From the NCBI GenBank assembly GCA_949285905.1, contig CASDZV010000076.1:1-64000 (forward strand): a DNA stretch of 64,000 nucleotides, written 5' to 3'. Shown here piece by piece: positions 1 through 8,936 of this stretch. How positions within the stretch are numbered: position 1 is the stretch's first letter; every line of letters starts with the position of its first letter. The stretch is from an uncultured Spirochaetales bacterium. GTDB lineage: Bacteria > Spirochaetota > Spirochaetia > Sphaerochaetales > Sphaerochaetaceae. The notes below the pieces were generated by a model, which was not told the DNA's origin, searched no databases, and saw only the letters and a list, made by a program, of their open reading frames with translations. A program made the translations under genes and the position numbers.

Positions 1-947
1 ATGCACCGAACGCAATCGCGACATGCATTACAACACGCTGCATGAAACCTAGGCCGGCAATCATAATGAGCGCAATCTTCAACTTCCTGGGTGTGCTTAT
101 CATGACAAGAATAAATGCCTCAGTTGCCTCCACAATAAGCAACATGGTCGATTTCGGGCAGGACACACATACAGCTCTGATTGCATTATCCGCAGCTCTT
201 TTCTCTATCGTTGTCTACAGTACAGCAGCTTCATACTTCGGTATCCCCACAAGTGAAAGCCACAGCCTCATCGCGGGACTCACGGGAGCGGCAATTGCTG
301 CAGGCAGAGGATTTGATGCAATCAATGGCAACGAATGGATCAAAGTCATATATGGTCTTGTACTGTCACTGCTTCTAGGCTTTGCTATCGGCTTTGCTGT
401 ATGCAAGATTGTCTCGCTTATATGCCATGCTTTCGACAGAAGAAAGACCAACATCTTCTTTACTTATGCACAGATGGCGGGCGCGGCAGCAATGAGCTTC
501 ATGCATGGAGCGCAGGATGGACAGAAATTCATCGGAGTCCTTTTCCTCGGCATCGCTTTCTCAAACGGACAGACAAGTGTTCATGGTGTGATGATACCTA
601 TATGGCTGATGATACTCTGCTCCATCGTCATGGGTGCGGGAACCAGTGTCGGAGGAGAGAAGATCATCCGTTCCGTCGGCATGGATATGGTCAAACTTGA
701 GAAATACCAGGGATTCAGTGCTGATGTCGCGGCTTCACTGTGCCTTTTGTTCTCGTCAGTTTTCGGTATCCCGGTATCAACAACACACACTAAGACAAGT
801 GCGATCATGGGTGTTGGAGCCTCAAGGCGTCTTGGCGCTATCAACTTCTCAGTTGTCAGGGACATGATGCTTACATGGGTTTTCACTTTCCCTGGTTGCG
901 GATTAATAAGTTTTTTAATGGCAAAGCTCTTCCTTGCAATATTTTAG
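1..947 (+). CDS. pit: PiT-family inorganic phosphate transporter (5' end missing)
   Basis: Inner-membrane phosphate permease of the PiT family. The reading frame is open to the left edge: before the internal Met at 42 it encodes APNAIATCITTRCMKPRPAI, the family's N-terminal signature region (N-D-x-x-N-x-x-A-T), so the true start lies outside the window. Hydrophobic helices fill the rest. A second copy of the signature is visible near the C-terminus as FGIPVSTTHTKTSAIMG, matching the inverted-repeat design of these carriers. It ends 9 bases before a DUF47 gene, the usual partner of PiT transporters, and the two are probably one transcript. Family is certain; the ion and the coupling (proton or sodium) are not visible. 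Confidence 0.93.
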   Translation, partial: APNAIATCITTRCMKPRPAIIMSAIFNFLGVLIMTRINASVASTISNMVDFGQDTHTALIALSAALFSIVVYSTAASYFGIPTSESHSLIAGLTGAAIAAGRGFDAINGNEWIKVIYGLVLSLLLGFAIGFAVCKIVSLICHAFDRRKTNIFFTYAQMAGAAAMSFMHGAQDGQKFIGVLFLGIAFSNGQTSVHGVMIPIWLMILCSIVMGAGTSVGGEKIIRSVGMDMVKLEKYQGFSADVAASLCLLFSSVFGIPVSTTHTKTSAIMGVGASRRLGAINFSVVRDMMLTWVFTFPGCGLISFLMAKLFLAIF

Positions 948-956
948 GAGTGTAAC

Positions 957-1580
957 ATGGCAAAAAAACAGGATAATTTCTATTTCGACACTTTCATCAG
1001 CTGTGCAGAATATGCTGTCGCGGCATCTAAGATTCTCAGAAAGTGCATCACAGATTACAACCCTGATAATCTCAGTGAGATTGTCGAGGAGATTCACAGC
1101 ACGGAACATGCTGCCGACATGAAGAAGCATGAGCTTACAAATGTTCTTGCAAAGGCATTCATCACTCCTATCGAGCGCGATGACATAATAATGCTCAGCC
1201 AGTGTCTGGACGAGGTCGTGGACAAAATCGAGGATGTCGTACTGCGTCTTTACTGCGATAATATCCGTACAATCAGACCTGACATGCTTAAGGCTGTAGA
1301 TATCGTGGAAGAGTGCTGCAGCGAGATGAAGCTGATGATGGAAGATTTCGCCTCGTTCAAGCATTCGAAGACACTGCATGAAAGAATCATACGCATCAAT
1401 ACACTTGAAGAGGATGCAGACAAGATATTCATCTCCAATATGAGAACACTCCATACAACGGAGAATGATCCTTTGGAAATCATTATCTGGAGAGATATCT
1501 TCCGTTATCTTGAGCAGTGCGCTGATGCATGTGAGCATGTTGCAGATGCTGCCGAGAAAGCATATATGAACAACACCTGA
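957..1580 (+). CDS. DUF47 / PhoU-like phosphate transport accessory protein
   Basis: 207-residue helical cytoplasmic protein of the DUF47 (PhoU_div) family, which typically sits beside PiT transporters and is thought to modulate them. Visible family features are acidic metal-binding-type helices such as CLDEVVDKIEDVV near residue 82 and INTLEEDADKIF near residue 143, and the closing YLEQCADACEHVADAAEK. A good ribosome binding site (TAGGAG) precedes the ATG, and the gene follows the PiT stop by 9 bases. No promoter of its own is seen. Length is normal for the family. Confidence 0.9.
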   Translation: MAKKQDNFYFDTFISCAEYAVAASKILRKCITDYNPDNLSEIVEEIHSTEHAADMKKHELTNVLAKAFITPIERDDIIMLSQCLDEVVDKIEDVVLRLYCDNIRTIRPDMLKAVDIVEECCSEMKLMMEDFASFKHSKTLHERIIRINTLEEDADKIFISNMRTLHTTENDPLEIIIWRDIFRYLEQCADACEHVADAAEKAYMNNT

Positions 1581-1584
1581 TAAA

Positions 1585-1593
1585 TGCTATATT
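1585..1593 (+). promoter_or_regulatory. Extended -10 promoter giving a predicted leaderless mRNA
   Basis: TGC followed by TATATT (TG at 1585-1586, hexamer 1588-1593). Only seven bases (CCTCACC) separate it from the ATG at 1601, so transcription should start at or next to the start codon. There is no Shine-Dalgarno sequence. No -35 box is obvious, as is common for extended -10 promoters. Confidence 0.6.
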
Positions 1594-1600
1594 CCTCACC

Positions 1601-2188
<588 letters not shown>

Positions 2189-2249
2189 TCCCCTATCCTC
2201 GCCTAGAGCTGAGGACAAATTAAAAGTGAGAAGAAAATGAAAATTCATG

Positions 2250-2277
2250 TTGACAGCAAATGAAAGTGCAATATAGT
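2250..2277 (+). promoter_or_regulatory. Strong sigma-70 promoter of the sugar-utilisation operon
   Basis: Perfect -35 box TTGACA at 2250-2255, 16-base spacer, -10 box TATAGT at 2272-2277. The expected start of transcription (about 2284) falls inside the first palindromic operator, an arrangement typical of repression by blocking RNA polymerase. Confidence 0.8.
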
Positions 2278-2279
2278 TA

Positions 2280-2293
2280 GTAATACGTATTAC
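2280..2293 (+). promoter_or_regulatory. Palindromic operator O1 (probable LacI-family site)
   Basis: Perfect 14-bp palindrome GTAATACGTATTAC starting two bases after the -10 box. The core AATACGTATT with central CG is typical of LacI-family operators. Its centre is exactly 21 bp from that of O2, two helical turns, so two repressor dimers could bind on the same DNA face. The likely regulator is the LacI protein encoded at 7909-8934. Confidence 0.75.
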
Positions 2294-2300
2294 CAATCTA

Positions 2301-2314
2301 CTAATACGTATTAG
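2301..2314 (+). promoter_or_regulatory. Palindromic operator O2, touching the ribosome binding site
   Basis: Perfect 14-bp palindrome CTAATACGTATTAG with the same 10-bp core as O1. Its last two bases are the first two of the ribosome binding site AGGAGG (2313-2318) of the binding-protein gene. In the mRNA it could also form a small hairpin beside that site. Confidence 0.75.
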
Positions 2315-2324
2315 GAGGTACAAA

Positions 2325-3578
2325 TTGAAAAAAGGAATCCTCGTACTTGCACTTTCGCTTGTAATGATTTTCTCCGTATTCGCATCAGGCTCATCAGAGT
2401 CATCTAGCGGACAGTCTCTGACAGTTCTCAACTGGGGAAATGTAGCTGAAGAGACACTTGCACAGGCTTCGATTGATGAATTCATGGCTGAAAATCCTGA
2501 TGTCACGGTTGAGCAGACATGTGTTCCTGTTGTTGAATGGACAGACTACATCACAAGATGGTCAACGATGATCACTTCAGGCAACGCACCAGATGTTGTA
2601 TGTATAGCTTTTGAATGTTCGCAGATGGCTCAGGCAAATGATCTTGTCATGCCTCTCAATGACATTATTGAAAGCGATCCGGAGCTCTCTGCTCTTGTCC
2701 AGGAGTACACACCTGCGATTCTTTCCGGTATCAGCGATGGAGATACAATCTACGGTCTTCCTACCGGAACCCAGACAATGGTCATGTACTACAACAAGGA
2801 GATGTTCGACGCAGCAGGCCTTGAATATCCGACCGATGACTGGACATGGGATGACTTCTATGAAGCTGCAAAAGCTCTCACAAAGGATGGAGTCTATGGC
2901 TTTGGCCTCTCCAATTCCTATTTCCAGCTTGTTCCATGGTGGATTTCCAACGGAACAAACCTTGTCGCTGATGACAACATCACACCAACTGTAAACGATC
3001 CAAAGATGATTGAGGCTGTGACATTCCTCAACAAGCTCGTGGATGAAGGCATAACACCTGATCCGATCAGCTCCGATGTATACACAATGTTCTCGCAGAA
3101 GAAGGTTGCAATGGTCGGTGCTGGAAGATGGTGTCTTCCTGCATGGATTGAAGCGGGAATGAACAATGACAACTTCGACAGCGTGCAGTGGCCACAGAAC
3201 AATGGAAAGGGAACTGTATACGGCGGCTCCGCATGGTGTATCAGCTCCAGCACAGATAATCTCGACCTTGCTACAGAACTCCTTAAGAAGTTCGTCTCAA
3301 GAGAGGCAATCACAGCACTTGCAGCTGACGGACAGCAGGTGCCGGCACTCAAATCACTTGCACTTGATCCGGAAATCATGGGAACAACACCAGACAACAT
3401 CGACGGACTCTGGGAAGCAGTAAGTACAGCAACTGTATGTCCTGCTCCTGTATATTACGGCGACCTCAATGTCGCATTCATGAATGCACTCGAGCAGATT
3501 TTCACAAATCAGATGTCAGTCGAGGATGCACTCAATCAGACTCAGGCACAGATGGAAGCGCTTGCAGCAAGCGTCTGA
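2325..3578 (+). CDS. ABC sugar transporter substrate-binding protein
   Basis: 417-residue family-1 extracellular solute-binding protein. It begins with TTG, set by an excellent AGGAGG six bases upstream. A signal peptide (MKKGILVLALSLVMIFSVFA) ends in an A-x-A-like site and then a Ser/Gly-rich linker; there is no lipobox cysteine, so a free periplasmic protein is likelier than a lipoprotein. The mature part shows the family signature YGLPTGTQTMVMYYNKEMFD near residue 143 and the Trp-rich ligand-pocket stretch PTDDWTWDDFYEAAKAL. First gene of the operon, followed by a perfect palindrome and two permeases. The ligand is probably a fructose- and glucose-containing oligosaccharide, inferred from the GH32, GH116 and kinase neighbours. 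Confidence 0.92.
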   Translation: MKKGILVLALSLVMIFSVFASGSSESSSGQSLTVLNWGNVAEETLAQASIDEFMAENPDVTVEQTCVPVVEWTDYITRWSTMITSGNAPDVVCIAFECSQMAQANDLVMPLNDIIESDPELSALVQEYTPAILSGISDGDTIYGLPTGTQTMVMYYNKEMFDAAGLEYPTDDWTWDDFYEAAKALTKDGVYGFGLSNSYFQLVPWWISNGTNLVADDNITPTVNDPKMIEAVTFLNKLVDEGITPDPISSDVYTMFSQKKVAMVGAGRWCLPAWIEAGMNNDNFDSVQWPQNNGKGTVYGGSAWCISSSTDNLDLATELLKKFVSREAITALAADGQQVPALKSLALDPEIMGTTPDNIDGLWEAVSTATVCPAPVYYGDLNVAFMNALEQIFTNQMSVEDALNQTQAQMEALAASV

Positions 3579-3590
3579 CAGTCAATTTCA

Positions 3591-3614
3591 CTGAGGGGAG
3601 GATCCTCCCCTCAG
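3591..3614 (+). promoter_or_regulatory. 24-base perfect palindrome between binding protein and permease genes
   Basis: The two halves CTGAGGGGAGGA and TCCTCCCCTCAG are exact complements, so the RNA can form a stem of about ten pairs in this 52-base gap. No T-run follows. Hairpins at this place in sugar ABC operons usually protect the upstream mRNA 3' end or partly stop transcription, so that binding protein outnumbers permease. Confidence 0.75.
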
Positions 3615-3630
3615 CTTCGAGGGCAATAAT

Positions 3631-4533
3631 ATGAAAGAGAGAAAACCAATGTCGCTTGGAAAACAGCGGGCAATTCTTGGATACGCATTCACAATACCTT
3701 CATTCCTCGGATTCCTTGTGTTTGTGGTAATCCCTGTTTTCTGGGCATTCATCATTTCATTTCAGAAGTACAACATCTTCACCGGTGCCACATCTTTCCT
3801 GGGACTGGACAACTATAAAGCAATACTGACAGAGCCCAGGTCTCTTCAAGCGCTTGGAAATACTCTCTGGTATGCTGTCTTCTGTACAGTTTTCAATACA
3901 TTCACCGGTCTGCTTCTGGCACTCGCAGTCAACTCAGCAGCAGCAAAGAGAACAAGTGTCCTTTTCAGGGCAATCTACTTCTTCCCTTCACTTATCGGTC
4001 TTACATTTGTCGCTGTTATCTGGCAGGTCTTCTTCCAGACAGATTTCGGTGTCATCAACTACTATCTGGGGAAAATAGGAATACCGGCCATCAAATGGCT
4101 GAACTCACAGCATATATCGAAGATCGCAGTTCTGATACTCGATGTATGGAAGAATGCCGGAATGGCAATGCTTCTCATACTCGCGGCTCTGCAATCAGTG
4201 AGCAGGGATGTCATAGAGGCTGCAGAGATTGATGGAGCAAAACCTGTCAGGTGTTTTGTATCAGTCATATTCCCCATGATCTCCCCTACTGTCTTCTTTG
4301 TTCTGATCATGAACCTCACTGGTGCACTCAGGCTATATGAATCAGCACTGGTGCTCACCAACGGAGGACCGGGAAACTCCTCACTCAGCCTTGTCATGCT
4401 CATAGCAGAGAAATCATTCACATCAATGAACTATGGACAGGGGACGGCACTATCGATGCTTCTCTTAGTACTGATTATCGCAGTAACAGCAATCCAGTTT
4501 GCTGGAAGCAGAAGGTGGGTGAACTATGATTAA
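3631..4533 (+). CDS. ABC sugar transporter permease 1 (MalF-like)
   Basis: 300-residue inner-membrane permease with six likely helices. The EAA loop that docks the ATPase is clear near residue 195 (EAAEIDGAKPVRCF). N-terminal LGYAFTIPSFLGFLVFVVIP and C-terminal NGGPGNSSLSLV are typical of the MalF/UgpA group. It overlaps the next permease by eight bases. No ATPase gene lies in the operon, so a shared MsmK/MalK-type ATPase encoded elsewhere is expected. Confidence 0.93.
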   Translation: MKERKPMSLGKQRAILGYAFTIPSFLGFLVFVVIPVFWAFIISFQKYNIFTGATSFLGLDNYKAILTEPRSLQALGNTLWYAVFCTVFNTFTGLLLALAVNSAAAKRTSVLFRAIYFFPSLIGLTFVAVIWQVFFQTDFGVINYYLGKIGIPAIKWLNSQHISKIAVLILDVWKNAGMAMLLILAALQSVSRDVIEAAEIDGAKPVRCFVSVIFPMISPTVFFVLIMNLTGALRLYESALVLTNGGPGNSSLSLVMLIAEKSFTSMNYGQGTALSMLLLVLIIAVTAIQFAGSRRWVNYD

Positions 4534-5401
4534 CATATATAAAATAGCAAGATTCTCAAGAAGAACACTTCTGATCATCATAATGATTGCAGTAGCGGCA
4601 CTTTTCATCGCACCGTTTCTTTGGGTGTTCAGCGCCTCTGTAAGAAACTATGCCGAAGCGACATCGCTTCCACCGAAGTGGCTTCCTCCTGCATACAGCG
4701 AATGGAACACAAGCTACTTTGCGCAGCTGTTCACAGCACAAAGCAGATTCTTCCTGTGGATGCAGAACAGTCTCATTCTCAGCTCGCTCATCACACTCGG
4801 GATGGTATTCCATGCCGCGATAGCAGGCTATGCCTATGCGCGCATTGAATTCAAAGGAAAAGGCGTGATGTTTGCACTTCTTCTTGTCACAATGATGATT
4901 CCTGTCCAGGTAACGATTGTCCCTCTTTTCCGGATAATGAATGCGCTTGGTGTGGTGAACACACTCTGGTCAGTGGCGCTTCCCGGACTCTTCGGAGCGA
5001 TGTGCCCAGGCCTTGCAGGAGGATTCGGAATCTTCCTTCTCCGTCAGTTCTATTTCAAGGTCCCGAAGGAAATGGAAGATGCTGCGACAATCGATGGCGC
5101 GAATCCGCTTGTCACATTCGCAAGAATCATCCTGCCGATGACAAAAGCCAATCTTGCTTCGCTTGCGATAATCGCATTCTCATTCTCATGGAATGACTAC
5201 TTTAATGCATTCATCATGCTCAACTCACCTGACAAGGTGACGCTTCCGGTCGGCATACTGCAGCTCAGACAGCCATTCCAGACCGGAGACAACGTGGTGT
5301 TCGCAGCAATCACACTGGCCATAGTGCCCGTGCTTGTCATCTTTGTTTTCTGTCAGAAATGGATTGTAAAGTCCATGATAAATATCGGAGTCAAGGGTTA
5401 A
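4526..5401 (+). CDS. ABC sugar transporter permease 2 (MalG-like)
   Basis: 291-residue inner-membrane permease, partner of the preceding one. The EAA loop appears near residue 190 as EDAATIDGANPLVTFARI, followed by ILPMTKANLASLAIIAF as in MalG/UgpE proteins. It starts inside the upstream permease gene and stops 14 bases before the GH116 start, so the three are almost surely translated from one mRNA. Confidence 0.93.
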   Translation: MINIYKIARFSRRTLLIIIMIAVAALFIAPFLWVFSASVRNYAEATSLPPKWLPPAYSEWNTSYFAQLFTAQSRFFLWMQNSLILSSLITLGMVFHAAIAGYAYARIEFKGKGVMFALLLVTMMIPVQVTIVPLFRIMNALGVVNTLWSVALPGLFGAMCPGLAGGFGIFLLRQFYFKVPKEMEDAATIDGANPLVTFARIILPMTKANLASLAIIAFSFSWNDYFNAFIMLNSPDKVTLPVGILQLRQPFQTGDNVVFAAITLAIVPVLVIFVFCQKWIVKSMINIGVKG

Positions 5402-5415
5402 TCCCGGAGGAAAAA

Positions 5416-7860
5416 ATGAAAAGAAACATCAAATCAAAAGAAGAGAAGTTCCGCCTTGGCGGGCACATCACATACAAGCGTGATGCGAATGTCGCGAACT
5501 TTCTTCTCGGCGGTATCGGAACAGGCAATATCACAGTCGGTGCCAGAGGCAACCTGAAAGACTGGGAAATCTTCAACTGGCCAGGAAAAGGCAAGTTTGT
5601 TCCGTTCTCATTCTTCTCGATTTACACAAAAGAAGAAGGAAAAGAACCAGTTGCGAAGATACTTGAATCGAAAATCCAGCCTCCCTATCTCAAATCCCAC
5701 GGGTTCCTCAATGGCGAGCTGGCAGGTATTCCACGCTTTGAGCAGTCAGAAATGGAAGGCAGACAGCCATTTGTCTACGTGAAGCTCTCTGACCCTGAAA
5801 TTCCACTCGAAGTGAAGATGGAAGCCTTCACGCCATTCATCCCGCTGGACAGTGACAACTCCGGAATTCCTTGCGCGATCTTCCGCTTCCATGTGAAGAA
5901 TCCAACAGACAAGAGCATTGAGACATCAGTCGCAGCGACACTGGCAAACGTAGTCGGATTCGATGGATATGATGTGTTCAATAATGTGAAGCTTGTAGAT
6001 GAAGTACAGAACGAGTTCAAGGATGAAGGCCCTGTCAAAGGATGGTATTACACAGCAAAGCATCTGAAACCAGATCATATGAAATTCGGTTCGATGGCGC
6101 TTTTCTCTACCGGTGAGAACATCACACACAAGCAATGGCTCCATGGGCAGTGGACAGATAACGCAGAGGATTTCTGGAATGATTTCGCCACAGATGGCAA
6201 GCTTGAGAAAACCGAGGATATCAAGGCAGAAGGCTGTGAGCTTCTTGACCACTATGACTTCAGCTTCCTTAATCTGAAGGAAAGAATCAGCTCGCTCTGT
6301 GATTCTGCTGTCATCAAGCCGAATGAAGAGAAGGTATTCACATTCATTATCAGCTGGTATTTCCCGAACAGGCCCAAAGGATGGATTGAATATGATGCCG
6401 ATCTCAAACGCTACAATGAAGGCGGATACGATATCATCAGAAACTACTATGCCACAAAATTCTCAGATGCATGGAATGTCGGAGAGTATGTGATAAAGAA
6501 TTTTGAATATCTCGAATCGAAGTCAAAAGCATTCGAGGATGCGCTCTACTCCACCACTCTCCCTGTTTATGTCATCGACGCCATCGCTTCGAATATCATG
6601 TCAATGAAGAGCCACTGCTGCTTCAGAATCGAGGGCGGTGCATTCCTCGGATGGGAGGGAATCAGGGATTATGTCGGTTGCGGACAGGGAAACGTGAATC
6701 ATGTCTGGAACTATGCGACTGCTGTGGCAAACCTGTTCCCGGATCTGGAAATTTCGATGAGAAACACTGAATTCAACATCGAGATGCAGGAAAATGGCGA
6801 CATGCCATTCCGCGCAAGGAAAATTCTCGGAGAGAGCAAGTGGGATATGATTCCTGCATGCGACGGCGAATTCGGGTCTATCCTGCGCATATATAGGGAA
6901 TGGAAGTATACTGGAGATGATGATTTCCTCCGTGGCATCTGGGACAACATGATGAAAGCGCTCGAATTCTCACTCAGGGAATGGGACACAGACAATGATG
7001 GCGTGCTGGATGGCAAGATGCATGTCACTTACGATATTGAGTTCTATGGCCCGAACACGATGACGAATACGATTTATCTCGGTGCAATCAAAGGTGTTGC
7101 AGAGATGGCTAGACACCTCGGAAAGAACGAAATCGCAGATAAATTCGAAAAGCGTTTCAAGGAAGCTTCAGAGAAAGTCGATAAAATGCTTTTCAATGGA
7201 GAGTATTATATCCAGAAGCTGGATGATGTCGATGCCTACAGGTATCAGTATGGCAAAGGCTGTCTGACAGATCAGCTGCTAGGACAGTTCATGGCAGAAT
7301 CCGCAGGGCTTGGATATGTGCTTCCAAAAGAGCATGTGAAGAAGGCCCTTGAGTCTATTTTCAAGTACAATTTCCGTGACAATATGGACAAAGTACCGAA
7401 TGTCCAGAGAACATATGCACTCAACGACGAGGCTGGACTTGTGCTCTGCTCATGGCCACATGGCGGAAGACCTCGCTTCCCGTTTGCATACTGTGATGAG
7501 GTCTGGACAGGCGTTGAATACACAATCGCTGTCCAGATGATCAAGGAGGGAATGATTGATGAGGCTCTCACAATCATCATGGCTATCCGCGACCGCTATG
7601 ACGGATACAAAAGAAGTCCATGGAGTGAAACAGAAGCAGGACACCACTACGTGCGTCCAATGTCCAGCTTCTCGCTGCTGACAGCTTTCAGCGGTCAGGA
7701 GACAGACATGGTCAGCAACACGCTCACATTCCATCCTGTTCTCAATGCAAATGATTACAGAACATTCTGGATTACTGGTAAAGCCTGGGGTGTCTATACG
7801 CAGAAAATGGATAAAAACGGTAAGCTGGAATCTCATATTGAAACACTTTTCAGCTTATAA
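5416..7860 (+). CDS. GH116 glycosidase (DUF608, beta-glucosidase/xylosidase type)
   Basis: 814-residue enzyme of glycoside hydrolase family 116. The start at 5416 is chosen over an upstream in-frame ATG at 5359 because GGAGG lies five bases before it and the protein then opens with the usual N-terminal beta-sandwich. The N-domain spans about residues 1-330. The helical (alpha/alpha)6 catalytic domain follows, with WEGIRDYVGCGQGNVNHVWN near residue 415, MHVTYDIEFYGPNTMTNT near residue 535 (probable general-acid Asp) and CDEVWTGVEY near residue 693. No signal peptide, so it should act on imported sugar. Family members cleave beta-glucosides or beta-xylosides, or glucosylceramide; the substrate here is unknown. 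Confidence 0.85.
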   Translation: MKRNIKSKEEKFRLGGHITYKRDANVANFLLGGIGTGNITVGARGNLKDWEIFNWPGKGKFVPFSFFSIYTKEEGKEPVAKILESKIQPPYLKSHGFLNGELAGIPRFEQSEMEGRQPFVYVKLSDPEIPLEVKMEAFTPFIPLDSDNSGIPCAIFRFHVKNPTDKSIETSVAATLANVVGFDGYDVFNNVKLVDEVQNEFKDEGPVKGWYYTAKHLKPDHMKFGSMALFSTGENITHKQWLHGQWTDNAEDFWNDFATDGKLEKTEDIKAEGCELLDHYDFSFLNLKERISSLCDSAVIKPNEEKVFTFIISWYFPNRPKGWIEYDADLKRYNEGGYDIIRNYYATKFSDAWNVGEYVIKNFEYLESKSKAFEDALYSTTLPVYVIDAIASNIMSMKSHCCFRIEGGAFLGWEGIRDYVGCGQGNVNHVWNYATAVANLFPDLEISMRNTEFNIEMQENGDMPFRARKILGESKWDMIPACDGEFGSILRIYREWKYTGDDDFLRGIWDNMMKALEFSLREWDTDNDGVLDGKMHVTYDIEFYGPNTMTNTIYLGAIKGVAEMARHLGKNEIADKFEKRFKEASEKVDKMLFNGEYYIQKLDDVDAYRYQYGKGCLTDQLLGQFMAESAGLGYVLPKEHVKKALESIFKYNFRDNMDKVPNVQRTYALNDEAGLVLCSWPHGGRPRFPFAYCDEVWTGVEYTIAVQMIKEGMIDEALTIIMAIRDRYDGYKRSPWSETEAGHHYVRPMSSFSLLTAFSGQETDMVSNTLTFHPVLNANDYRTFWITGKAWGVYTQKMDKNGKLESHIETLFSL

Positions 7861-7873
7861 TAATGATTATTAA

Positions 7874-7896
7874 CCACCGGCCGTGCTGGCCGGTGG
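7874..7896 (+). promoter_or_regulatory. GC-rich hairpin between the GH116 and lacI-like genes
   Basis: CCACCGGCC and GGCCGGTGG form a perfect nine-pair stem around the loop GTGCT. There is no T-run, and the next start codon is 12 bases downstream. It may stabilise or attenuate the mRNA between the transport/GH116 part and the regulator/GH32 part of the operon. Confidence 0.65.
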
Positions 7897-7908
7897 GATG
7901 GTGGAAGA

Positions 7909-8934
7909 ATGGTTAGACAGCGCAGAACAATTACTATGAATGATGTTGCCAGGGAAGCTGATGTTTCCCAGACATGCGTCTCCATGGTTCTCAGCGGCAA
8001 AGGCAATATTCCAGAAGAGACGCAGAAGAAAGTCCTGGAAGCCTGCACAAAGCTTGGATACCGGAAGAACAGAATAGCAGTCTCCCTCAACAGGCATCAG
8101 GGAGGAACGGGAATCATAGGGCTGGTTGCAGACAATCTTCTTGGCAATGATTTCGCGCATGAAATCATTGCAGGATGTCAGGCTGGGTGCAGGGAACTGG
8201 ACAAGACGCTGATGATTGCAACTGTCAATGGCCTTGACAGCGAGCGCGACGGAGCTTCAGTTCAGACTCTTCTGGATTTCCAGGTTGAAAGCCTCGTCTA
8301 CGCAACTCATTTCTACAGATCAGTTACGCTTCCATCCATTCTTCTCGACAAACCCGTCTGTCTGATCAACTGCTATACAGAGGACTGCTCAGTCGCAACT
8401 GTCATTCCAGATGATTATAACGGTGCATACAAGGCCACAGAATACCTCATTGACAATGGACACAGGAACATTCTCTTCCTGAGCAACAGTCTTACAATCG
8501 GGGGCAAACTGCTTCCTGCGACAATAAAAAGGGAAAAGGCCTTTACGGACGTTGCCAGCAAGTATGGCCTTGAAGCAATTATTGAACGTACAGAGATTGA
8601 AAGAAAAGCGCTGTTATCACTGATTGAGAAAGTGCTCTCCTCTTCATCCCGCCCATCTGCGATATTCACATACAATGACCGCATGGCACTGACTGTGATT
8701 TCAAAAGCGAAGGACATGGGGATACGGGTACCAGAGGATCTGTCAGTGATAGGCTATGACAATCAGGAAGTCATCAGCAGATTCATCACACCCAGTCTCA
8801 CAACTGTCGCTCTCCCCCATTTTGATATGGGATACAAGGCTATTATGCACGTAGACGATCACCGCACTGACAAAGAGATGGAGGTTCTGGCAGAACCGCT
8901 GCTGGTAGCAGGTGAATCCGTAGCAAGGATATAA
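7909..8934 (+). CDS. LacI-family transcriptional regulator
   Basis: 341-residue repressor. The N-terminal helix-turn-helix (TMNDVAREADVSQTCVSMVL, residues 9-28) is followed by the hinge-helix region SGKGNIPEETQKKVLEAC and a periplasmic-binding-protein-like sensor domain with IIGLVADNL near residue 70 and the family signature DLSVIGYDNQEV near residue 275. It sits inside the sugar operon, two bases before the GH32 gene. It most likely binds the twin palindromes at 2280-2314 and releases them on sensing the imported sugar or its phosphate; that link is inference. Confidence 0.92.
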   Translation: MVRQRRTITMNDVAREADVSQTCVSMVLSGKGNIPEETQKKVLEACTKLGYRKNRIAVSLNRHQGGTGIIGLVADNLLGNDFAHEIIAGCQAGCRELDKTLMIATVNGLDSERDGASVQTLLDFQVESLVYATHFYRSVTLPSILLDKPVCLINCYTEDCSVATVIPDDYNGAYKATEYLIDNGHRNILFLSNSLTIGGKLLPATIKREKAFTDVASKYGLEAIIERTEIERKALLSLIEKVLSSSSRPSAIFTYNDRMALTVISKAKDMGIRVPEDLSVIGYDNQEVISRFITPSLTTVALPHFDMGYKAIMHVDDHRTDKEMEVLAEPLLVAGESVARI

Positions 8935-8936
8935 GA

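Noticed and set aside
2197..2216. TCCTC...GAGGA repeat after the acetyltransferase as a terminator.
   Set aside because: Five pairs around a ten-base loop with no T-run; it could be chance.
5359..5415. Upstream ATG at 5359 as the GH116 start.
   Set aside because: Those 19 codons overlap the permease gene and lack a ribosome site, whereas 5416 has GGAGG at five bases.
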